Below are positions 23,063 through 37,225 of a stretch of DNA of 64,000 bases, in pieces. The stretch is from positions 334,735 to 398,734 of the forward strand of contig JXTB01000252.1 of NCBI GenBank assembly GCA_002914805.1, read 5' to 3'. The stretch's first letter is position 1, and every line of letters starts with the position of its first letter. A program made the position numbers and the translations under genes. The notes beneath the pieces were generated by a model. It was given only the letters and a program-made list of their open reading frames with translations. It was not told the DNA's origin and searched no databases. This stretch comes from Parasponia andersonii (taxonomy: Eukaryota; Streptophyta; Magnoliopsida; Rosales; Cannabaceae).

Positions 23063-23930
23063 ATGTTAATCTCGAATCCTATTATCACTTTACTCGTAAA
23101 TAAAAAATTAACTGGAGATAATTTTATCAAGTGAAAAAGTAATATGAATATCGTGCTTGTTAGTGAAGACTACAAGTTTGTACTTATAGAGGAATGTCCT
23201 CCATAACCCACTGCTAATGCTACTCGTGTTGCATGAGAAAGCTATAAAAAGTGGACTCATGCCAATAATAAAACTCATTGCTACATGTTAGCAGGCATGA
23301 CCGACGTGCTTAGAGCTAAGTACGAGAAGATGGAAACTGCTTATGAGATAATGGAGTCTCTCCAGGCCATGTTTGGGCAATAATCTGATCAATCTCGCCA
23401 TGATGCCATTAAAAAGCTATGAATGCAACGATGAAGAGAGGAACTCCAGTGAGAGATCATGTTTTGAACATGATCAATTACTTTGGAGAGGCTGAAGTTC
23501 ACAGGGCCACGATTGATGACTGCACCCAAGTGAGTATGATTCTGGAATCACTCTCACTTGAGTTTCTTCAGTTTAAGAGCAACTATGTTATGAACAAGTT
23601 GAATTATACGATGACTCAACTACTCAATAAACTGCAAACCTTCGAATCGATAACGAAAGATAAAGGTAAAGATGGCTCAGCAACTGTTGCTGAAGCAAAT
23701 GTTGCAAAAGAAAATCCCTCTACCTCTAACAAAAATAAGAAGAGGAAGAATAAGGGTGTCTCTGGGTCTAAGCCTAAAAAGAGCAAGAAGGGCAACACGA
23801 GCACCAAGAAGAATAACTCCAAGGACAAAAAGCTTAAGGGAAAATGTTTTCACTGCGGAGTTTATGGGCAATAGAAGAGAAACTGCAACAAGTATCTCTC
23901 TGAATTGAAAGAGAAGAAGAAAGGTAAATA
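23063..23930 (+). pseudogene. Copia gag, broken
   Basis: The frame begins MLISNPIITLLVNKKLTGDN, with several in-frame stops, then MESLQAMFG, and an open piece at 23419-23874 with RDHVLNMINYFGEAEVH. A basic Lys/Ser/Asn-rich stretch follows, then the zinc knuckle CFHCGVYGQ-stop-KRNC. The knuckle His is Gln and the following codon is a stop (TAG at 23872) where Trp is usual in related elements. The stop after DNFIK (TGA) also stands where Trp is expected (K-W-K-S-N). Gag would bind element RNA and form particles. Confidence 0.88.
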
Positions 23931-25120
23931 TGATTTACTTGTTTTAGAAGCCTATTTAGTGGAAGAAGATTTATTTGATATATCTCCCTGGATAGTTAAT
24001 TCAGGAGCCACTAATCATGTTTGTTCTTCTTTTCAGATGCTTAGTTCTTCAAGGGAACATGCCGACGGAGAATTCACAATGAGAGTAGGCAATGGAGCTA
24101 AAAATTTGGCAAAAGCATTGGGAGTTGACCATCTTCATTTTAAAAATAAATTTTTATTATTGAACAATGTTTACTTTATTTTTTGTTTTCGTAGGAATTT
24201 AATTTCTATTTCAAGACTATTTGAACAAATGTTTGGTATTTATTTTCTTAATAATGAGATTATTATTTCTAGAAATAGTATAAATATATGTTCTGAAAAA
24301 ATATAGAATGGACTTTACATGTTAAGGTTAGACGAACAATCACTACTTAATACCGAAATGTTTAAAGTAGAATATCCTAAACCTAAAAAGCAAAAAGTTT
24401 CTCAAGACGACGATACATATCTTTGGCATCTTAGGTTAGGGCATATCAATCTAGATAGGATAAACAGGTTGTAAAAGATGGTCCTTTGAGAGAGCTAAAA
24501 ATTGGCATTTTATCAATTTGTGAATCTTGTCTGGAAGGAAAAATGACTAAGAGACTTTTCTCAGCAAAGGGCAAAAGAGCCAAAGAACAGCTTGAGCTTG
24601 TGCATAGCGATGTATGTGGTCCATTGAATGTACAAGCAAGAGGTGGTTACGAATACTTTGTCACATTTATTGATGATTATCCACGATATAGATATGTGTA
24701 CCTAAAGCAAAGAAAATCTGAAAGCTTTGAAAAGTTCAAAGAATTCATAGTAGAAATTGAAAAGCAATTAGGTAAGTCATTAAAAATTCTTCGATCAGAA
24801 TGAGGAGGTGAATACCTTGATAATGAATTCAAGGATCACTTGCTGGAGAATAGCATCCTATCCCAACTTATAGCACCTGGAACACCACAACAGAATGGTG
24901 TTGCAGAAAGGAGAAACCGAACGTTGCATGATATGGTTAGATCAATGATGAGCTACTCTTCCCTACCACTCTCATTCTGGGTTATGCACTACAAATTGCT
25001 GTTTACATTTTGAATGTAGTACCTTCCAAGTCTATACAAAAGACACCTTTAGAGTTATAGAATGGGCGTAAACCTAGTTTACCTCATATTCGTATATGGG
25101 GGTACCCAATACATGTACTG
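23931..25120 (+). pseudogene. Copia protease and integrase, broken
   Basis: The protease motif reads WIVNSGATNHVC, so the catalytic Asp of the usual DSGA is Asn. A pre-integrase segment (LWHLRLGHINLDRINRL) follows at about 24420, then ICESCLEGKMTKR (zinc-binding Cys pair) and the core: ELVHSDVCGPL with the first catalytic Asp, FVTFIDDYPRYRYVY with the second, and PGTPQQNGVAERRNRTL with the Glu. Stops interrupt at 24472, after KILRSE (TGA at 24801) and in PLEL-stop-NGRKP (TAG at 25058, Trp expected). Integrase would insert the cDNA. Confidence 0.88.
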
Positions 25121-25237
25121 AAAGGAAAGACTGGGAAGCTAGAATCACATACAGAGGTTTGTTTATTTATAGGTTATCCAAAAGGCACGAGAGGAGGTTT
25201 ATTTTATAGTCCTCAAGACAAAAAAAATATTTGTATC

Positions 25238-25321
25238 AACAAATGCCACTTTTCTTAAAAATATATGACACTTTTCTTAAAAATATATTGACAAATGCCA
25301 CTTTTCTTAAAAATATATGAC
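25238..25321. repeat. Triplicated 22-base unit inside the copia pol region
   Basis: CACTTTTCTTAAAAATATAT occurs three times in a row, starting at 25247, 25269 and 25298; the first and third copies are preceded by CAAATGC. The array sits between integrase and RT coding parts and creates stops in related frames. Confidence 0.9.
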
Positions 25322-27090
25322 AGACTTCAAACTTCGAAGTAAAGTTGTACTAGAGGAATTACTTTCTGATCAGATCAGACCACAACCAATAAAAGTTGTT
25401 GAACGACAAAATTATAAGACCACTATTCCAGATCAGAATACCTTGACAACTCGACGTAGTGGGAGGGTTATTAGACCACCTGCTCGCTATAGGGAAGTTA
25501 GAGAAGCACATGTTGCTATTTTCGATAGTAGCCAAGATGACCCATTGACATACAAACATGCAATAGAAGATTCTGATAAGGAAAAATGGCAAGAGGCTAT
25601 GAACCAAGAAATGGAATCCATGTATTCCAATTCTGTCTGGGAACTTGTAGATCCACCTGAAGATGTCAGGCCCATTGGATGTAAATGGATCTATAAAAGA
25701 AAAAGAGGTACAGATAGAAAAATTGAAATGTTCAAAGCAAGGTTAGTGGCAAAAGATTATACCCAAAAAGAGGGAGTTGATTATGAAGAGACTTTCTCGC
25801 CAATAGCCATGCTTAAATCTATACGTATCCTCTTATCTATTGCCGCATGTTTAGACTATGGAATGGCAAATGAACGTCAAGACAACTTTTTTGAATGACT
25901 ATCTTGAAGAAAGTATCTACATGGTACAACCAGAAGGTTTTGTAGCTAAAGGCCAAGAGCAGAAAGTTTGCATACTACTTAGGTCCATTTATGGACTTAA
26001 GCAAGCTTCGAGATCAAGGAATCTAAGATTTGATGAGATGATTAAATCTTATGGTTTCGATCAAAATGTTGATGAACCTTGTGTATACAAGTACATCAAA
26101 GACAAGAAAGTGGCCTTCCTAGTTTTTTATGTAGATGATATTTTGCGACTGATGTGGAAATATTATCTAATGTAAAGAAATGGAAAGCCGAGCAATTCTA
26201 AATGAAAGATTTGGGAGAAGCAAGTTATGTACTTGAGATTCAGATTATTCGAGATCGTAAGAACAGACTTTTAGCACTGTCTCAAGCATCTTACGTTGAT
26301 AAGGTGCTCATTCATTTTTCGATGCAAAACTCCAAGAAAGGACAATTATCTTCTTGACATGGAGTTATCCTTTCCAAAGAGCAATGTCCCACGACACCTC
26401 AAGAGGAAGAGGATATGAGACCGGTTCCTTATGCATATGTAGTTGGCAGCCTTATTTACGCCATGTTGTGTACTAGGCCTGACATATGCTATGCAGTAGG
26501 GATAATCAGTCATTTTCAATCAAATCGAGGATTAGATCACTGGATAGTAGTAAATCATATTCTCAAGTATCTTAGGAGAACGGGAAATTATATGCTGGTT
26601 TATTCAAGTCAGGACTTGATTCCTACTGGTTATACTGATTCAGATTTTCAATCAGACAAAGATACTCGAAAGTCGACGTCTGGGTCAGTGTTCACTCTTG
26701 GTGGTGGAATTATTGTCTGGAGAAGTGTTAAACAATCCAACACTGTAAATTCTACTATAGAAGCAGAATACATAGCAACTTGTGAAGTAGCTAAAGAAGC
26801 AGTTTAGCTCAGAAAGTTCTTTACTGATTTGGAAGTTGTTCTAAATATGGATAAGCCACTGACTTTATACTGTGACAACAGTGGAGCGGTGGCGAATTCA
26901 AAAGAACCAAGAAGTCACAAGAGAAAAAAGCATATAGAGAGGAAGTATCATCTGATTAGAGAGATAGTACATCGATGAGACATGGTCGTTATAAAGATAG
27001 CATCCGAAAACAACATTGCCGATCCTTTTAAAAAAATACTTCCAGCGAAGACTTTTAAGAGTCAATTAGAGGGTTTAGAATTGAGAGAAA
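25317..27090 (+). pseudogene. Copia reverse transcriptase and RNase H, broken
   Basis: RT begins with [20 protein letters not shown], continues [31 protein letters not shown], and after a frameshift near 25860 [27 protein letters not shown] and the intact catalytic motif FYVDDIL. The C-terminal part has RPVPYAYVVGSLIYAMLCTR and DICYAVG. RNase H follows with GYTDSDFQSDKDTRKSTSG, EAEYIA and TLYCDNSGAVANSKEP. A stop after AKEAV (TAG at 26805) replaces the usual Trp of EAVWL. Several further stops occur. It would copy element RNA to DNA. Confidence 0.9.
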
Positions 27091-27106
27091 TGTCTTAGCT
27101 ACTTTA

Positions 27107-27121
27107 GGGCAAGTTGGAGAT
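27107..27121 (+). promoter_or_regulatory. Polypurine tract of the copia element
   Basis: GGGCAAGTTGGAGAT directly precedes the 3' LTR, the place where second-strand synthesis is primed. Confidence 0.8.
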
Positions 27122-28367
27122 TGTTAGGGTTTATGCCCTAAAAGCATGTATATTTTGGATATTTGTTGAATTAATAAAATGACATTTTTCATTTGAATTT
27201 GTGCATAATTGGTATGTCATTAAATATCAGAAAATCTATGGTTTATTTATGTGACCATAAATTTAGCATATAAGTGTTATATACATGAGGATTAAATTTA
27301 TGGATAATAAACTAAATATAGTCCGTAATAATTAATTAAAGTTAGGGATCTTTAATTAAATATTATTAGTACGGTCCATTAACATTGAGAATGTAATAGT
27401 CTTATCTGGATTATTGACGTGTTGATATCACAATGGAGGTACTTTATATAATTTGATTATATAGGACTAGACCAGACATGATTTGAATCTCACATAAATT
27501 CTGTAAACTGTTGAGAGTTCAAATAATATCACTAGATGATCATATGTAGATCAATCTTAATCCTGAGTAGTTATAGACTCCTATTTATAACATTATGTTC
27601 TTTGACATACTTGTTAAATGTTTGTTTTAAATAGATTGAAATACTTGTATCTTAGGAGCATGGTAAGATGAGTAGCTGTGAATGTAACTTACAAATATGG
27701 AATCCATTCCTTCTATTAGAAAGCTAGAAAGATGATTCCTTAGTGTATTGATTCAGGACTTGAACAGTTTGAGTACTCAATTTATAATAGATTTATAAAT
27801 TAATTGCTCATTAGAGAATCAACGGTACACAAGGAAAAAAATGTAATTGGGGAGGTAAACGGAATATAACCTAACTCCAATTATGAATTGTCTATAGATG
27901 ATTGAACTACATGTAATGATTAAATCGATGGACTGCTCACTGTTTTCTGAGTAAATTAATTCTGTAATTTCAAGAGTGCGGTTCTAGATTTTTAGTGGAG
28001 TAATACTGGAATTAATAAATTAGATAAATTAATTAAAGAGTTTAATTAATTGTCATAATTTATTAGAGCTTGAATTACAGGTCCATAGGTCCCCAATTCC
28101 ATCTCTTACTAACACTGTACTGGATATGACATTATTTCTGTTACTGTACATTTTGTCTAGATAAGTAGTTTATCTATATTTAATTAATAATTCTTATTAA
28201 TTAATTAATTTTGAATTAATTAATTTAAATTTATGGAGAGATAAGTTTTCTAATTTGTTTAATTTGGAATTTAAAAATATCTAATTATCAGATAATTAGA
28301 TAAATAGAAATTAGGAAACTGACTGAAAGTGAAACACTCTTTCTTGAAGGAATGAATTATCTGCTAG

Positions 28368-28426
<59 letters not shown>

Positions 28427-28992
28427 TAGATTAAATAGATATATATATATATATATATATATAAAAGTTTACGTTTTTTTTAAACTATTCATAATTTCAT
28501 TAAAACATTTTATACATATATATATGTTATTATGATTTTATTAATATATATTATTTATTAAATAGTTTAATATATATATATATAAAGGAAACCCTAGTAG
28601 ATAATAAGTAGAGACTACGTATTATTTTCTACTGAGCCTCCAAAAATTACAGAGAAAAAGAAGAGAGTCTTCATATTCTCTATAGAACAAACCTTTGCAA
28701 TCTCATGTGTTGAGAAAATTGTAAGGGCCTAAAGTGTGAGTTTAAGAGATTGTACGCAACGCCCGCACGTTCATCTAGTTGTACTTGAGCCTTGGACTGG
28801 AAGATCATGGTTGAGAAGACAGTAAAGCTATGATCCGCTGATAGAGTACAAGAAGTATTAAATCTATTCTCTTTGTATATTCCTATTTGCTATGAATTAA
28901 TACTATACACTTATAGAGTCAATTGTTTTGAGGAAATTTTTGAATAGTACTGGGCCAATCTTCCGCTGCAAAAATCGTTTTTAATTCCAACA
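27122..28992 (+). repeat. 3' LTR of the copia element, full length
   Basis: 1871 bp, beginning TGTTAGGG and ending TTCCAACA. It holds the segment 28126-28539 that is missing from the 5' copy, including a long (AT)n tract at about 28370-28462. Confidence 0.95.
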
Positions 28993-29162
28993 AAAATATC
29001 CTTTTGGATTAAACAGGTACGTGTTGAGTATTATTGGCCAAACTAATAATAAGAATACCAATTACAGTGCCTATTATTATCCGAAAAGGAACTCTTCGAG
29101 CAGTATCAGAAATCATTTCTACGATGACCTTCGTGAGAACAAAAGAAAGTTTCATGTGTTAT

Positions 29163-31865
29163 CACTACAAGAAAAATGAGATTTTATGTGACTTTTTTAG
29201 TAAAGTTAAAAGTATATAATGTCGCCCACTAAAGCGATATGTATCTAGGTGTTGTTGAAAGTACTGAGATTTCACGACACATAAAAAATAACGTAGAAGA
29301 CATATGACGTCACCAAAAAAGAGACACTGTAGGCCTATGAAGTCACCAAAAAAGTGATATCATACTTTAAAATGTCGTTTTTTGGGTGATGTTGTACGTC
29401 TATCATGCACGTTGTAAATGACATAAAAGTATTTTCTTAAATTTTTTAATAATTAAAATTCATTAAATCCCCTAGATTTTGTTAGCATAAATGAAATTAT
29501 AAATAACATAAAAAATACAAGATCATGGTACAACACAAAGATTCACAAACATGACTTAAATTCTAAAAATATAAACTTATACCTATAAAAGTACAATAAA
29601 GTCTAATTTAAATAATGTTACATTATAGATTAAAACTAGTAAAGTTCTAACATTGATCTAAAATAATTTTAGTGAACTAATTTAGTGGCAATTTAAAATA
29701 TAACATCTAAAGACAAAAAAGTAACCTTAAGTGATATAATCATGAATCTCTGCCACCCATTCCTCGTGAAGTGCATGGATTTCTTCATCTGTATAGACAC
29801 TTTGTCCACTGAACAGTATTTACAAAAATAAGTTCGTTAGAAAATGAAACTTTTATTTAAGATTCTCAAAACTAATTCTAATTTATATATAACTGGAGCA
29901 CCTTTGTAGTGAGAAATAATCTAATACTAATTTATTGAATTCTACCTATATTTGTATGCATAGAATAATAGTCTAGACTTGTTGGTTATATGGGATATAA
30001 TATACAAATAGAGCAAAGTACATAATAAGTTAGAATAAATAATATATAATCAATAAATATAACAATAGTCCTTTTACGTATCTTGAGTCATTCATAAACA
30101 TGCCAATTTGGTCTATATCTATTTGAAACTTCAGATGCATTATATATTCAAAATTTCCTTTTGATTAAAATTAATATGGATATGAAATAAAAAAAACAAA
30201 TAGTAATAGTGAGTTATATAAAATATTGGTAATAACTAGCTAATCATAAAAAGTTACTCTTTTATCGTGAGAAAAGCGAGGCAATTTTCTCACAAAAATT
30301 TATATTCAAAAGATCTAAATATGAAATATATTATTTAACGCTTATAACTTTGATCGATCAAATCTACTAATATTTTTTCTCATAAATTTAGGATGCATTG
30401 AACCCAAGACCATGCTAGATCTATTATTTATAACTTCGATCACATCTATTAGAAATAAGTGTTCTTTAATCTTATGAATACTAGGCTTACTAAATTCTCT
30501 ACACTTAACACAATGGTACATGATGACATTAATATCTTTGCATTTTTCATATTAAGTACTAAAAGCTTCTCAACTCTCTTCTTATACCCAATAAATAATC
30601 TGCGTGGTAGCCTATTTCTTATTCATTCTAAACACAATAGAAAAGAGGAAACAATTAACCTAAAGTAAGTTCTATGAAGAGAAAAACTTAAACTAACATA
30701 GACCAATTATTTAATAAATCTGACTAAATTTAGAATTTGGAAAAAAAATTTGAACGTAACTCTCCCTTATTTTTATCTCTTATCTAATTTTTTGTAGGAA
30801 AAGAGAAATTAATATCAATACAAACAATCACACACAATTATTTCATTCGTATATCACCACAACATGTTTTTCTAAAATTTAATCTCCTATACATCAAACT
30901 TTTCAAAAACTAATATATATATATATATATATATAATTGTTTCATGAAGAAAAATTTGAGAATACCTCAAATAATTAATTGGAAGCTTCTATAAGAACAC
31001 TAAACTTGAAGTATAGTGATCAACACTAAACTTAGATGAAAACAAAATAACAATATATAAATATATCAAACTATAAAAGCAAACATTGTTATACGAAAAA
31101 ATAATAATAAATCTGAATTAAAATTATTATTAAAAAAAATATAAGAAAAATGTATATATCAATTAATAAACAACAACTTTGAGAACATATATCTCAATTA
31201 AATGGAAGTTTTGTATAAATCACCAGTTTGAACTAATGATCAATACCAAGTTTTAACTGAAATATAAGAATATGAAATAACATATATCAAATTAAAAATT
31301 TAAATATCATTATAGCAAACAAAGTTAAAAAACTTGATTGAAAATTATAGTAAAAAAAATGAAAAATACAAGTTTAAAGAAGTATCCAATAAATTCAACA
31401 CTTTCAATTATGAAAATTATAATTAGATCAACAAACTCTATACAATCAAAGAAGATATTTTTCAAAATATCTAAATTCTACAAACTTAATGAAAAATAAT
31501 ATTTTTATATTAAATAATTAGTAAAAAAAAACTAAGTTTAATATATAAATAATCTGATTCTAATGAAAAACTTAACTTAAAATTGTTAAAAATACCTCAA
31601 ATGACTAAAAAAAATAGATATCTACTAAGAAGAGTCACCACCATTACATTTAGAAAGAGAGAAATAAGGGCTTCTGAAATAGGAAGTTTTAATTTAAATA
31701 CATACGATGTCGTAGGTCCATGACTTCACCTAAAAAACTACATCGTAAGCTTCCGGCATCACTTTTTAATTGACGTCTTAGGTTAATTTTTTTCTACGTC
31801 GTAGCACAGACATCAAAAAATGATGTAAAGCTTTTGTGTTGTCATTGTCCCTTTCTGTATTAGTG
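29163..31865 (-). mobile_element. Non-autonomous CACTA deletion derivative
   Basis: The left end is CACTACAAGAAAAATG and the right end ...CTTTCTGTATTAGTG, so both carry the CACTA/TAGTG terminus. A perfect 3-bp target duplication TAT flanks it (29160-29162 and 31866-31868). Subterminal motifs such as GACGTCACCAAAAAAG and its variants repeat at both ends (29300-29400 and 31700-31830). The 2.7-kb interior is AT-rich and lacks transposase. One relic exon of the CACTA protease gene shows that it derives from an autonomous element read on the minus strand. Confidence 0.9.
29727..29813 (-). pseudogene. Relic last exon of a CACTA Ulp1-like gene
   Basis: On the minus strand this reads FSGQSVYTDEEIHAL then HEEWVAEIHDYIT and a stop. 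The full-length CACTA at 42-50 kb ends its second gene with the related FYTKDDINGLLEEWVEELIQ. The piece lies near the left terminus, as expected for the 3' end of an element in reverse orientation. Confidence 0.75.
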
Positions 31866-31868
31866 TAT

Positions 31869-33404
31869 CCTTCCATTTATTTCTGTATGAATTTTATCTC
31901 TCCGAATACTTCACTATACCCTATATGCATAAGTATGGTAGAAATTACTGGTTTCGATCTTCTCTTGTTTCAAATGTAATATCAACTTTTGATATTATTT
32001 CATCTCAGATTTTTGAATGAATCAATTTTACATTCTTTTTTCCTTCACTTTCAGCGTCATGTTCGTTTTTTTAAATTAATTTTTGACTATATATAGAAAT
32101 TTTTAGCTAATTTTCAACGTGAATAATTGAAAATATTTCTCTGCCAAACTAATATAATTCATGATCTTCAATAAAAATGAAAACAAACTTTATTATCTAT
32201 AAGAAAAATAAGGTAAAAGAAAAGAAATATAATTCTTAAAAAAATATTGTATGTCAATCATAACCTAGTAAATTAAATAACTATATTACGTTAAAAAAAA
32301 TAAGGAATGAATATATTGTTGGAAAAAGTGGAAGCATACTGGATTTCATGACATTAAAATATAAAAGCCAAGAATGAATATATTATCGAAACAAGTGGAA
32401 ACATGCTAAATCTCATGGTATTAAAATATAAAGGCCAATTCTTGGCCAAAAAGAAAGAAAAAGAGATTCTTCATTGTACGAAGATGACCGGTATAAAAGA
32501 AAAGGAAAGAGTTTTTTATTTACGTCGTAGCTTTAATGATAAAATAGTTTTGAGTGATAGAATTCGCTTTCGCCGACGTTCAGTTGACGTGGCTTTTTCT
32601 ACTTTCAAAATGTACGCATATAATGCAATTCTTACTACAAATGAAGTTTTTATTGCAAATTATGAAAATGACTTTTCTAGTTAAAATTAGTAAACAAGAA
32701 AGTTGAAATTGTTCTTTGATTTCACCGTGACTAGGTCACGAATATTGCGACAAGTTATCACAGACGTTGTGACTTGTGATTACATGACAAACTGAAGGAA
32801 GAAAGAAAGAGGAAGAAAAGACGAAATTTGGTGAAAGTAGAGAGAAAGAGAGAGAATGAGGCTACTTTCTCGGGGAAAATTGAAGAGAGAACAGAGATAA
32901 GGAGGAAAAAGTTGGCAAAAATGAAACAGTAGGTGAGGGCTATTTTAAGAATTAAAAAAAATTCTCACTCTATTTAGAACTAGAAAAGTCATAAAATTTG
33001 CACTAAAAAAATTATTTTGAGAATTTGCTTTAAAACATCATTTGAAGTAAAAATTGCACTATATTCATATATTAATTCCCTTTCTACTTTTGCAGTAGAA
33101 AGAAGAAGAAACAGAAAACCTACTGTAGATATTTATATGAAAAATTATAAAATGTGACTCGATAAGAAGAAAAAACAAAGGACCCATTGTAGCTGCGAAG
33201 AATAGAATAATACAACATATTCGTGTGAAAAAGAAAAATTTGACAAAATAAAGAAGGAAAATAAAAGACCGCCTGTGGAAAGTTTAATGTGATGCTTTTT
33301 GACTAGCTTTTGTTAAATGTGAATACGCATTTTTAATGAGATGGTACTCTTATAATGGTGGGAGGTAAAAGAAGAAGTGTGATTTCACTTCTGTGCTAAT
33401 ATAT
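31869..33404. other. Upstream region of the receptor kinase gene
   Basis: AT-rich, with no recognised product; a 93-codon plus frame at 32403-32684 has no known motif and starts inside a duplicated segment. The region runs up to the assembly gap and would hold distal promoter sequence. No confident promoter element was picked. Confidence 0.5.
32304..32437. repeat. Tandem duplication with a 67-bp period
   Basis: GGAATGAATATATTGTTGG...TAAAAGCCA at 32304-32370 is followed at once by GAATGAATATATTATCG...TAAAGGCCA to 32437. The copies differ at about ten positions, so the duplication is not very recent. Confidence 0.85.
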
Positions 33405-33870
33405 NNNNNNNNNNNNNNNNNNNNNNNNNNNNNNNNNNNNNNNNNNNNNNNNNNNNNNNNNNNNNNNNNNNNNNNNNNNNNNNNNNNNNNNNNNNNNNNN
33501 NNNNNNNNNNNNNNNNNNNNNNNNNNNNNNNNNNNNNNNNNNNNNNNNNNNNNNNNNNNNNNNNNNNNNNNNNNNNNNNNNNNNNNNNNNNNNNNNNNNN
33601 NNNNNNNNNNNNNNNNNNNNNNNNNNNNNNNNNNNNNNNNNNNNNNNNNNNNNNNNNNNNNNNNNNNNNNNNNNNNNNNNNNNNNNNNNNNNNNNNNNNN
33701 NNNNNNNNNNNNNNNNNNNNNNNNNNNNNNNNNNNNNNNNNNNNNNNNNNNNNNNNNNNNNNNNNNNNNNNNNNNNNNNNNNNNNNNNNNNNNNNNNNNN
33801 NNNNNNNNNNNNNNNNNNNNNNNNNNNNNNNNNNNNNNNNNNNNNNNNNNNNNNNNNNNNNNNNNNNNNN
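33405..33870. other. Assembly gap (466 n)
   Basis: All bases are undetermined. It ends 38 bases before the receptor kinase start codon, so the proximal promoter and probably the transcription start are missing. Confidence 1.
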
Positions 33871-33908
33871 TGTGAGTACAACTAAAGAGATCAAAGAACT
33901 AGAAAATA

Positions 33909-37225
<3,317 letters not shown>

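Larger units (their letters stand above)
19909..28992 (+). mobile_element. Structurally complete Ty1/copia retrotransposon
   Basis: Two direct LTRs (19909-21361 and 27122-28992) both begin TGTTAGGGTTTATG and end TTCCAACA. A primer site follows the first, and a purine tract precedes the second. Between them the order is gag, protease, integrase, RT, RNase H, which defines Ty1/copia. The coding region has many stops and a frameshift, so it cannot make its own proteins. No clear 5-bp target duplication is present (GAAAC on the left, AAAAT on the right). The LTRs remain alike, suggesting a moderately recent insertion, though they have drifted by substitutions. Confidence 0.95.

Noticed and set aside
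23616..23871. Minus-strand Leu-rich frames opposite copia gag
   Set aside because: Antisense shadows of the Lys-rich gag stretch.
28370..28462. (AT)n tract as an origin or matrix region
   Set aside because: Simple repeat inside an LTR; no evidence for a function.
19904..28997. Target duplication of the copia element
   Set aside because: The flanks GAAAC and AAAAT do not match; the sites may have mutated or recombined.
32403..32684. 93-codon frame as a small gene
   Set aside because: No motif, starts inside a tandem duplication and no supporting signals.
33385..33894. Open frames of 160-169 codons on both strands
   Set aside because: They consist of undetermined bases in the assembly gap.
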